The notes under the pieces: model-generated
Databases searched by the model: none
Seen by the model: only the letters and a program-made list of their open reading frames with translations
Told to the model about the DNA's origin: nothing
Made by a program: the position numbers and the translations under genes
Shown: positions 57,987 to 64,000 of the stretch, piece after piece
How the letters are laid out: the number at the start of each line of letters is the position of its first letter
Numbering within the stretch: position 1 is the first letter of the stretch
From: Demequina iriomotensis
GTDB lineage: Bacteria > Actinomycetota > Actinomycetes > Actinomycetales > Demequinaceae
Length of the DNA: 64,000 nt
Reading direction: 5' to 3'
Assembly: GCF_000971395.1 (NCBI RefSeq)
Contig: NZ_BBME01000016.1
Coordinates: 124,001 to 188,000, forward strand

Positions 57987-58035
57987 TTAGGCAAGGTTTC
58001 ACTCCCTGGCGCGCGCGCGTCGCGGTTCCTACCCT
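57987..58035 (+). promoter_or_regulatory. Promoter with IdeR/DtxR-like half site
   Basis: TTAGGCAAGGTTTCACTCC (57987-58005): its left ten bases match the iron-box half site, the right half is poor (11 of 19 overall). TACCCT at 58030-58035 lies six bases before the GTG of the VIT transporter. The site is about -55 to -37, an activating position. Confidence 0.35.
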
Positions 58036-58041
58036 GGACGC

Positions 58042-58761
58042 GTGACCGACGCGCCTGCCCATGCCACCTCATCGTTCCCCGATGAGGAGGCCGTCTCCGG
58101 GCGTCTCAACGCGCTGCGGGCCGGAGTCCTGGGCGCGAACGACGGCATCGTGTCGGTGGCGGCGCTGCTGGTCGGCGTGGTCGCCGCGACGGACGATGCG
58201 ACCGTCATCCTCACCACGGCGGTCGCGGGCATCGCCGCCGGCGCCCTCTCGATGGGCGTCGGCGAGTACGTGTCGGTATCGAGCCAGCGGGACGCGGAGA
58301 AGGCGCAGCTCGAGCGTGAGGAGCGGTGGCACGAGTACCGCCCCGACTGGGAGCTCGACCAGCTCGCGCGCCTCCACATGGAGACCGGGATGTCCGAGGC
58401 CACCGCGCGCCAGGCGGCGATCGAGCAGACCGCGCACGATCCGCTGGCGGCGCATGCGCGCGCGCACCTGGGCATCGATCCCGAGGAGCTGGTCAACCCG
58501 TGGCACGCGGCCTACGCGTCGCTCACCGCCTTCACGCTCGGCGGCATCTTCCCGCTGCTCAGCGCGGTGCTCGCGCCCGATGCCCTGAAGATCCCGCTCA
58601 CGTTCGCCGTCGTCATCGTGGCGCTCGCGATCTCGGGGACGGTGTCGGCGCGGCTCGGGCACGCACCCCGGCTGCGTGCCATCCTCCGCAACGTGCTCGG
58701 AGGCTCGCTCGCGATGGCGATCACCTACGGGATCGGCACGTTCGCGGGCGTGCACCTCTAG
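58042..58761 (+). CDS. VIT1/CCC1-family iron/manganese transporter
   Basis: 239 aa. LRAGVLGANDGIVSVAALLVGVVAAT opens the first VIT repeat; AVAGIAAGALSMGVGEYVSVSSQRDAE is the metal-site helix; a cytosolic helical hairpin (about 85-155) rich in Glu/His; then three helices. Detoxifies or stores Fe2+/Mn2+ (export from cytosol). GTG start six bases after TACCCT: leaderless. Confidence 0.88.
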   Translation: MTDAPAHATSSFPDEEAVSGRLNALRAGVLGANDGIVSVAALLVGVVAATDDATVILTTAVAGIAAGALSMGVGEYVSVSSQRDAEKAQLEREERWHEYRPDWELDQLARLHMETGMSEATARQAAIEQTAHDPLAAHARAHLGIDPEELVNPWHAAYASLTAFTLGGIFPLLSAVLAPDALKIPLTFAVVIVALAISGTVSARLGHAPRLRAILRNVLGGSLAMAITYGIGTFAGVHL

Positions 58762-58799
58762 AGGAGGGGCTCCCGGCACGTCGCCAGATCCTGACGCGC

Positions 58800-59846
58800 C
58801 TACGGCACGAGCTTGAGCCACTCCTCGGTCGCGAACTTCGACTCGACGCGCTCCTGCGCGAGCGCGATCTCCGCCTCGGTCACGCCGCCCGGCCGCGTCG
58901 CGTAGCGCCCGCGGAAGTGGTCGAGGAACGAGTCGATGACGTCCGCGCGCTCCATGCCCGTCTGGCTGCGCAGCGGGTCGACGCGCTTGTTGGCGCTCTT
59001 GGTGCCCTTGTCGGAGAGCTTCTCGCGGCCGATGCGGAGCACCTCGAGCATCGCGTCGGCGTCGATGTCGTACGCCATCGTCACGTGGTGCAGCACGGCG
59101 CCCGCGGCGTAGCGCTTCTGCGCGGCGCCGGCGATCTTCCCGGCCGGCGAGGCGATGTCGTTGATGGGCACGTACGTGGCCTCGATGCCGAGGTCGCGCA
59201 GCGCGCCCAGCACCCAGTCGTCGAGGAACGCGTACGACTGCTCGAAGCTCAGCCCCTCGACCAGGGACGTCGGCACGTGCAGCGAGTAGGTGATGGTGTT
59301 GCCCGGCTGGACGAACATCGCGCCGCCGCCGGAGACGCGGCGGACCACGGTCATGCCGTGCTTGGCCGCGCCCTCGTCGTCGATCTCGTTGCGCCACGAC
59401 TGGAACGAGCCGATGATCACGGCGTTGCTGCCCCACTCCCACACACGCAGCGTGGGTCCGCGACGGCCTGCCGCGACCTCCTCCGAGAGGACCTCATCGA
59501 GCGACATCTGCATGTAGGGGTCGCGCGGGACGTCGTGGATCACGTCGAACGTGTGGTCGTGCCAGCTGGTCGCGTGACCGAGCGCGCGCCGCACCGCGAT
59601 GCCGACCGCCTCAGGCGAGAAGCCGATGAAGGTCGCGTCGCCGGCGGCCCGCTGCACCGCGGCCGCGATCTGGGCGACCGTCGCGGTGGCCGCGAGACCG
59701 CTCAGGGCGCGTGAGATGTCGAGGATCGCCTCGGCCGGTTCGAGGAAGAAGTCCCCCGCGATGACCGCCGCCGCGATCGCATCGTCCTCGACCTCGACGT
59801 CCGCGACCACGAGCTTGCCGCCAGGAACCTTGTACTCACCATGCAT
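58800..59846 (-). CDS. lplA: Lipoate-protein ligase, LplB-LplA domain order
   Basis: 348 aa. Residues 1-90 (HGEYKVPGGKLVVADVEVEDD, FFLEPAEAILDISRAL) match the accessory LplB/LplA C-terminal domain; the biotin/lipoate ligase catalytic domain follows (about 95-340): DPYMQMSLDEVLSEEV, RVSGGGAMFVQPGNTITYSL, SPAGKIAGAAQKRYAAGAVLHH with the catalytic-type Lys. In E. coli LplA the accessory domain is C-terminal; here it is N-terminal. Attaches lipoate to E2/H proteins. Start ATG 59846 or 59855. Confidence 0.85.
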   Translation of the reverse strand: MHGEYKVPGGKLVVADVEVEDDAIAAAVIAGDFFLEPAEAILDISRALSGLAATATVAQIAAAVQRAAGDATFIGFSPEAVGIAVRRALGHATSWHDHTFDVIHDVPRDPYMQMSLDEVLSEEVAAGRRGPTLRVWEWGSNAVIIGSFQSWRNEIDDEGAAKHGMTVVRRVSGGGAMFVQPGNTITYSLHVPTSLVEGLSFEQSYAFLDDWVLGALRDLGIEATYVPINDIASPAGKIAGAAQKRYAAGAVLHHVTMAYDIDADAMLEVLRIGREKLSDKGTKSANKRVDPLRSQTGMERADVIDSFLDHFRGRYATRPGGVTEAEIALAQERVESKFATEEWLKLVP

Positions 59847-59903
59847 GCGGACCATTCTCCCCCGCTCCGCTCGACCGTCCCGACCACGGGGGGACGATGC
59901 GGC

Positions 59904-61505
59904 CTACGGGTTGGGCGTCACGCCCGCCTTGAGCAGCCCGTAGAAGAGCGAGTCGGTGAGCGCCTCCCACGAGGCCTCGACCATGTTGGGCCCGACGCCG
60001 ACGGTCCGCCACTGGTTCCCCGTCTCGGTGTCCACGGTGGTGATGAGCACACGCGTCACCGCATCGGTGCCGTGGGCGGCGTCCATGATCCGCACCTTGA
60101 AGTCGGTGAGGTCGAAGCGGCCGATCTCGGGGTAGGCCCCGGCCAACGCGCTCCGCAGCGCGTGGTCGAGAGCGTTGACCGGGCCGTTGCCCTCGCCCAC
60201 CGTGACGAACCGCTGGCCGCCGCCCGCGCGGAGCTTGATGACCGCCTCGGCGTCGGCGTCGCGCGGGTTGCCCGGCGCCGAGGACACGCGCACCCGCCAC
60301 GTCTCCGTCTCCCAGTACTTGGGGGCATCGCCGAGCTCCCACCGCAGCAGGAGCTCGAACGAGGCGTCCGCGGCGTCGAAGGTGTACCCCTGCGCCTCGG
60401 CGTTCTTCACCCGGTCCGTCACCCGGCCCAGCAGCTCGGGCTGGCCCTCGAGGTCGAAGCCCATCTCCTTGCCCTTGAGCTCGATCGACGCGCGGCCCGC
60501 CATCTCGGAGACGAGCATGCGCATGTCGTTGCCCACGTACGACGGCTCGGTGTGCTGGTACAGGTCCGGGTCGACCTTGATCGCCGACGCGTGCAGACCC
60601 GCCTTGTGCGCGAACGCCGACGCGCCCACGTAGGGCTGGCGGGCGAACGGCGCGATGTTGGTGATCTCCGAGATGGCGTGAGCGATGCGCGTCGACTCCT
60701 GCAGCCCATCGCCGCGGAGCGCGACCACGCCACGCTTGAGCTCGAGGTTCGCGGCGACCGCGATGAGGTCGGCGTTGCCCGTGCGCTCGCCGTACCCGTT
60801 GACGCAACCCTGCACGTGCGTCACGCCCGCCGCCACCGCGGCCATGGAGTTGGCGACCGCGCAGCCCGAGTCGTTGTGCGCGTGCATGCCCAGCTGAGCG
60901 GCGGTCCGCGCCCGCACCTCCGTGACGATCCGCGTGACGTCATCGGGCAGCATGCCACCGTTCGTGTCACACAGGACCAGGGACGATGCGCCGCCGGCCT
61001 CGCCCGCGAGCAGCGCCTTGAGCGAGTACGCGGGATCGAAGCGGTAGCCGTCGAAGAAGTGCTCGGCATCGAGGACCACGCGCCGACCCTCGCCCACGAG
61101 GAACGCCACGGTCTCCTCGATCATCGCGAGGTTCTCGTCGCCCGAGACGCGCAGCGCGCGCTCGGCGTGGCGGATGTCGGACTTGGCCACGAGCGTGATG
61201 ATGGGCGCCTCGGAGTCCAGCAGGGCCCGCACCTGCGGGTCGGAGGCCGCGGTGGTCCCCGCGCGGCGGGTCATGCCGAAGGCCGCGAACTGCGCGTGGC
61301 GGAACGACAGCTCCTTGTTCACCAGCGCGAAGAACTCGGTGTCCTTCGGGACCGCGCCCGGCCATCCGCCCTCGATGACCCCCACGCCGAGCTCGTCGAG
61401 CAGCGGGGCGATCGCCATCTTGTCCGCGACGGACAGGTTCATGCCCTCCTGCTGCGCGCCGTCGCGCAGGGTGGTGTCGTAGACCTCGACCGTGAGATCC
61501 GTCAT
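59904..61505 (-). CDS. cimA: (R)-citramalate synthase
   Basis: Pyruvate + acetyl-CoA to citramalate, threonine-independent entry to isoleucine. 533 aa. YDTTLRDGAQQEGMNLSVADK (catalytic Arg/Asp), HAHNDSGCAVANSMAAV with metal His pair, GCVNGYGERTGNADL, and a C-terminal LeuA-like regulatory domain (ELLLRWELGD, DHALRSAL). The single-subunit CimA type is separable from LeuA by GYGERTGN and length. AAGGAGCT lies 6 bases before ATG 61505. Controlled by an Ile-codon attenuator upstream. Confidence 0.9.
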   Translation of the reverse strand: MTDLTVEVYDTTLRDGAQQEGMNLSVADKMAIAPLLDELGVGVIEGGWPGAVPKDTEFFALVNKELSFRHAQFAAFGMTRRAGTTAASDPQVRALLDSEAPIITLVAKSDIRHAERALRVSGDENLAMIEETVAFLVGEGRRVVLDAEHFFDGYRFDPAYSLKALLAGEAGGASSLVLCDTNGGMLPDDVTRIVTEVRARTAAQLGMHAHNDSGCAVANSMAAVAAGVTHVQGCVNGYGERTGNADLIAVAANLELKRGVVALRGDGLQESTRIAHAISEITNIAPFARQPYVGASAFAHKAGLHASAIKVDPDLYQHTEPSYVGNDMRMLVSEMAGRASIELKGKEMGFDLEGQPELLGRVTDRVKNAEAQGYTFDAADASFELLLRWELGDAPKYWETETWRVRVSSAPGNPRDADAEAVIKLRAGGGQRFVTVGEGNGPVNALDHALRSALAGAYPEIGRFDLTDFKVRIMDAAHGTDAVTRVLITTVDTETGNQWRTVGVGPNMVEASWEALTDSLFYGLLKAGVTPNP

Positions 61506-61546
61506 CGTCGTCAGCTCCTTGAATCCAGCGTGGCCCGCGTCCCAAC

Positions 61547-61601
61547 AAAAAAGCCTCCCAGGGGTGCGGGAGGCTGCGCGTCGGGGCTCGGCCCGACGCG
61601 C
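61547..61601 (-). terminator. cimA attenuator: two hairpins
   Basis: Leftward RNA: first hairpin GCGCGTCGGG/CCCGACGCGC (61601-61576), touching the leader stop codon; then GCCTCCC-GCACCCCT-GGGAGGC (61574-61553) followed directly by TTTTTT (61552-61547), an intrinsic terminator 40 bases before cimA. With the Ile-rich leader peptide this is a classical transcription attenuator. Confidence 0.85.
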
Positions 61602-61636
61602 TACAGAATGATGATCGCGGTACGCATCGGGGCCAT
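61601..61636 (-). CDS. cimA leader peptide
   Basis: ATG at 61636 encodes MAPMRTAIIIL and stops at 61601-61603. Three consecutive Ile codons (ATC ATC ATT) and a Leu precede the stop and the first hairpin. Ribosome stalling when Ile-tRNA is short would favour antitermination. A start at the internal ATG (61627, MRTAIIIL) is possible: CACAAT lies 7 bases upstream of it. Confidence 0.8.
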   Translation of the reverse strand: MAPMRTAIIIL

Positions 61637-61767
61637 TGTGGCATACCCGGCGGACGATGCGGCGGAGGCCTCGACGCAACCTCCCAGCAAACCTGGAGGC
61701 ACGGGCGCAAGACTGGCCCTGGATCGGCCCCGCCGACCTCACCGTCCCCCGAGAAAGGCCTCGTCGC

Positions 61768-62721
61768 ATGTCCCGTATCCCCGCACCCGTCGACACCCCG
61801 CATGGCCCGGCCTACGAGGGACGCCTGCTCGCGCGCCCGGACGAGGAGGTGGTCGACCAGGGCATCTCGTTCGATCTGCGGACCCTGATGAGCCGCCGCG
61901 GCGTGGTCGGGCTCTTCGGCCTCGGCGCGGGCGCCGCGGCGCTCGCCGCTTGCACGCCCGGAACGAGCGACGGCGCCGCCTCCAGCGCATCGTCCACGGG
62001 TTCCCTCATCGAGATCCCCGACGAGACCGCCGGCCCCTACCCCGCCGACGGCTCCAACGGCCCGGACGTGCTGGAGGAGTCCGGCATCGTGCGGCGCGAC
62101 ATCCGCAGCTCCGTGGGCGGCGGCGATCCCGTCCCGGGCGTGCCGCTGGACTTCACCTTCACCGTGCTCGACATGGCCAACGGCGGCGCTCCGCTCGTGG
62201 GAGCGGCGGTGTACGCGTGGCATTGCAGCGCCGCGGGGCTGTACTCGATGTACTCCGACGGCGTGACCGAGGAGACGTGGCTGCGTGGCGTCCAGGTGAC
62301 CGATGAGAACGGCGAGGTGACCTTCACGTCCGTGATGCCCGGCTGCTACACGGGCCGCTGGACCCACATCCACTTCGAGGTCTACCCGAGCGTCGACGAC
62401 ATCGAGGACTCGACCAAGGCGATCGCCACCTCGCAGATGGCGTTCCCGCAGAACGTCCTCGATCCCGTGTACGGGCTCTCCGACTACGACGGCTCCGCGG
62501 CGAACCTCGCGCAGCTCTCGTTGGCGACCGACAACGTCTTCGGGGACGACGGCGGCGTCCACCAGATCGGCGCGTTCAAGGGCTCGGCCGCTGATGGCTT
62601 CACCGCGACGCTCACGGTGCCCATCGACACCGCGACCGCCCCCACGGCGGGGTCGATGGGCGGCGGCGGCCGTCCCGCGGGCGGACCCGGCGGCGAGCCG
62701 CCGAGCGCGCCCGCCTCCTGA
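61768..62721 (+). CDS. Lipid-anchored intradiol dioxygenase-like protein
   Basis: 317 aa. N-terminal cytosolic-looking ~50 residues, then SRRGVVGLFGLGAGAAALAAC: twin-Arg plus lipobox, so probably a Tat-exported lipoprotein. The rest is an intradiol ring-cleavage dioxygenase fold: ETAGPYPADG, YAWHCSAAGLYSMY, TSVMPGCYTGRWTHIHFEVYPS with the His-x-His iron ligands and candidate Tyr ligands. Extracellular relatives act on aromatic compounds; substrate unknown. C-terminus Gly/Pro-rich. ATG 61768 after AAAGG. Confidence 0.82.
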   Translation: MSRIPAPVDTPHGPAYEGRLLARPDEEVVDQGISFDLRTLMSRRGVVGLFGLGAGAAALAACTPGTSDGAASSASSTGSLIEIPDETAGPYPADGSNGPDVLEESGIVRRDIRSSVGGGDPVPGVPLDFTFTVLDMANGGAPLVGAAVYAWHCSAAGLYSMYSDGVTEETWLRGVQVTDENGEVTFTSVMPGCYTGRWTHIHFEVYPSVDDIEDSTKAIATSQMAFPQNVLDPVYGLSDYDGSAANLAQLSLATDNVFGDDGGVHQIGAFKGSAADGFTATLTVPIDTATAPTAGSMGGGGRPAGGPGGEPPSAPAS

Positions 62722-62729
62722 CATGACAA

Positions 62730-62765
62730 GGGACGATGCGGCACCCTCCGGTGCCGCATCGTCCC
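62730..62765 (+). terminator. Terminator built from an inverted GGACGATGC pair
   Basis: GGGACGATGCGGCACC (62730-62745), loop CTCC, GGTGCCGCATCGTCCC (62750-62765): a perfect 16-bp stem 8 bases after the dioxygenase gene. Each arm contains the genome's overrepresented GGACGATGC motif. Confidence 0.85.
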
Positions 62766-62834
62766 TGCGTTCTTCACTTGTCCGGGACCGGCGCGACGTC
62801 GCCTCTCGGCGAGATCGGCCCGTCCCGCGGTGGA

Positions 62835-63077
62835 TCAGGCGATGATGAAGGGCCTGATGCCTCCCGACTCGAGGGTGTGGCGTGCCCGCTGATCCCTCGG
62901 GTCGTGCTCGAGCTCACGCTCGTGGAGGTCGTGGCGCTGGCGGCGGTGCTCGGCACGCGCTCGGTGCCGCGCCTCGGCCGCTGCGTCGCGGTGGCGGCGC
63001 AGGCGGTCCATGAGGTGGCGGTGAGGCGCGTCGTCCCCGACGCCCAGCTCGTATCCGCGGTGTGCGGTGGCGGTCAT
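62835..63077 (-). CDS. Small basic/His-rich protein, ORF c
   Basis: 80 aa: MTATAHRGYELGVGDDAPHRHLMDRLRRHRDAAAEARHRARAEHRRQRHDLHE..., rich in Arg and His, predicted helical. GGAGGG 7 bases before the ATG. Third of three small leftward ORFs; no known family. Confidence 0.5.
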   Translation of the reverse strand: MTATAHRGYELGVGDDAPHRHLMDRLRRHRDAAAEARHRARAEHRRQRHDLHERELEHDPRDQRARHTLESGGIRPFIIA

Positions 63078-63124
63078 GACGGGTCCCTCCCAGGACTGTC
63101 GAAGGTTCTGACTTTCGCGCGGGC

Positions 63125-63346
63125 TCACAGGAGTCGCGCGTGAAGCGGCATCTGGAACGAGTCGCCCAGGTTGCGCATGATCACGTCCGCGGCCGGCATG
63201 CGGCTCGCGCGGCGCCAGGCGCGGCGCTCGTGGCGACGGCTGCGGCCGGCCGCGAAGCGGTCGGCGACCTCGCGAAGCGAGTCGCGCACGCCGTGTCGAA
63301 GATCGGTGACGTCCGGGACGCCATGGGCGGTAGGTGCGACCGACAT
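63125..63346 (-). CDS. Small basic protein, ORF b
   Basis: 73 aa: MSVAPTAHGVPDVTDLRHGVRDSLREVADRFAAGRSRRHERRAWRRAS..., ending LGDSFQMPLHARLL. AAGGAGAG lies 7 bases before the ATG. The TAH motif at its N-terminus recurs in ORF c. Unknown function. Confidence 0.5.
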   Translation of the reverse strand: MSVAPTAHGVPDVTDLRHGVRDSLREVADRFAAGRSRRHERRAWRRASRMPAADVIMRNLGDSFQMPLHARLL

Positions 63347-63387
63347 GATGAATCTCTCCTTGTTCTCCGTCGGTGGTGAAGCTCTGG

Positions 63388-63657
63388 TCAGGCCACGAGC
63401 CGGAAGGCTCCGCGGCCCGCGGTGGCGGACTCGAGGTCCGCGGCGGCATCGGCGACCCGCCCCATGAGCGCGGACCGTGCCACGGCCCACGCCCGGAGCC
63501 GGGCGATCTCGGTGCCGGCCCGATCGACGAGCGCGGCGGCGGCGCCGGGTGCGAAGCCCTTGACCGCCTCGGCGAGCTCCTCGAGCTCGGCCTGGTGCGC
63601 GATGGTCCCGTCCTCGGCGAGCCGGTAGCCGAGGTCTGAGGTGATCGAGATGGACAT
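63388..63657 (-). CDS. Small helical protein, ORF a
   Basis: 89 aa: MSISITSDLGYRLAEDGTIAHQAELEELAEAVKGFAPGAAAALVDRAGTEIARLRAWAVARSAL..., alpha-helical, no membrane segment. Strong AAGGAGG before ATG 63657. First gene of the small-ORF run; the upstream 63658-63799 region holds the CCCCAGAAATAGGGG motif. Unknown function. Confidence 0.55.
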   Translation of the reverse strand: MSISITSDLGYRLAEDGTIAHQAELEELAEAVKGFAPGAAAALVDRAGTEIARLRAWAVARSALMGRVADAAADLESATAGRGAFRLVA

Positions 63658-63753
63658 GACACCCTCCTTTCACTGCGCTACATGCGGTGTCGAGTTCAGA
63701 GTGCGCCGCGGGCGTGTGAAGGGTCGTGTGACGTAGGCCACATGAGGGAAATA

Positions 63754-63768
63754 CCCCAGAAATAGGGG
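63754..63768. promoter_or_regulatory. CCCCAGAAATAGGGG motif, copy 2
   Basis: Identical 15-mer to that at 21974-21988, about 97 bases upstream of small ORF a. A flanking GGGAAATA (63746-63753) overlaps the left half. Probably an operator. Confidence 0.45.
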
Positions 63769-63799
63769 CACTTCCAGGGATCTCGCCGGTGCGCGGGCG

Positions 63800-64000
63800 T
63801 CAGGCGGGCTGGGCGACCTTGCCCCGAAGCTGCTCGAGCACCTGCTCGGCACGCTGGAGGAGCAGGGGCATGTCGCCGCGCGCGGAGATTTGCAGCGCGA
63901 TCTCGGCGTGGGTGCGCGCGCGATCGCCGTCGCCGTGCCGGAGGGCGACCTCGGCGTCCGTCACCTGCACCTCGGCCTCGAGCCACTTGTACGAGTCGTT
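63800..64000 (-). CDS. C-terminal fragment of a TPR/helical protein (partial)
   Basis: The last 66 residues (NDSYKWLEAEVQVTDAEVALRHGDGDRARTHAEIALQISARGDMPLLLQRAEQVLEQLRGKV...) are alternating helices resembling TPR-type C-termini of large LuxR or AfsR-like regulators. The start lies beyond the window. Next to the small-ORF operon and its motif. Confidence 0.5.
   Translation of the reverse strand, partial: NDSYKWLEAEVQVTDAEVALRHGDGDRARTHAEIALQISARGDMPLLLQRAEQVLEQLRGKVAQPA

Overview
The window is about 70% GC chromosomal DNA from an actinobacterium, probably Micrococcales. Grounds: codon use, no rRNA, phage, IS or CRISPR sequence, and a familiar actinobacterial core gene order (cimA, FAH protein, gltX, tRNA-Gln, tRNA-Glu, iclR, leuCD, murA, plsC, gpsA, ddl, DUF3515 lipoprotein, thiL, rpmB, DAK/FakA, recG, rsmD, coaD, yceD, rpmF, rnc, mutM). 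Accessory genes sit between these landmarks. Genus is not assigned.

Layout. 1-2732: start of a secreted protein and RNase E/G. 3181-11300: cytochrome bd oxidase and its assembly transporter (cydABDC), run into a DevS/DosS-like GAF histidine kinase and facing its DevR/DosR-like regulator; a GGGAC-N4-GTCCC palindrome sits just upstream of the cydA -10. 11322-20252: repair, ribosome and CoA genes plus recG and a FakA-like kinase, interrupted by an AGE-family sugar epimerase under a LacI-type operator. 20475-26000: rpmB, thiL, membrane proteins, an XRE/membrane-protein pair with an operator array, and a MATE transporter. 26045-31974: diguanylate cyclase, DUF3515 lipoprotein, ddl-gpsA-plsC-murA. 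32039-37348: PfkB and P-loop kinases, CPBP protein, leuCD with divergent iclR. 37432-41965: flavodoxin, DCC protein, then two tandem paralogous ECF sigma/membrane-protein modules. 42096-46095: tRNA-Glu, a GT61 glycosyltransferase, an HspR-type clpB lacking its N-domain, tRNA-Gln. 46157-50132: two duplicated lipoproteins, HAD phosphatase, gltX, FAH protein. 50204-58761: a coupled operon of unknown role, NYN/LOTUS protein, aldehyde dehydrogenase, rnhA, ybaK, yggS, YCII and VIT-family genes. 58800-64000: lipoate ligase with swapped domain order, cimA behind an Ile-codon attenuator, a lipid-anchored dioxygenase-like protein, and a run of three small ORFs.

Recurring themes. (1) The 9-mer GGACGATGC (or GCATCGTCC) occurs dozens of times, in genes and between them, and once as an inverted pair forming a terminator. 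(2) Three intergenic copies of a 98-bp inverted-repeat element are present (10577, 24490, 27740). (3) Many genes start six bases after a TANNNT hexamer with no Shine-Dalgarno sequence, so leaderless mRNAs appear common. (4) Several control circuits can be read from the DNA: a DevR-like box at cydA, HAIR at clpB, the cimA attenuator, an autoregulatory XRE array, a LacI-type operator, and conserved short leader ORFs before both sigma factors.
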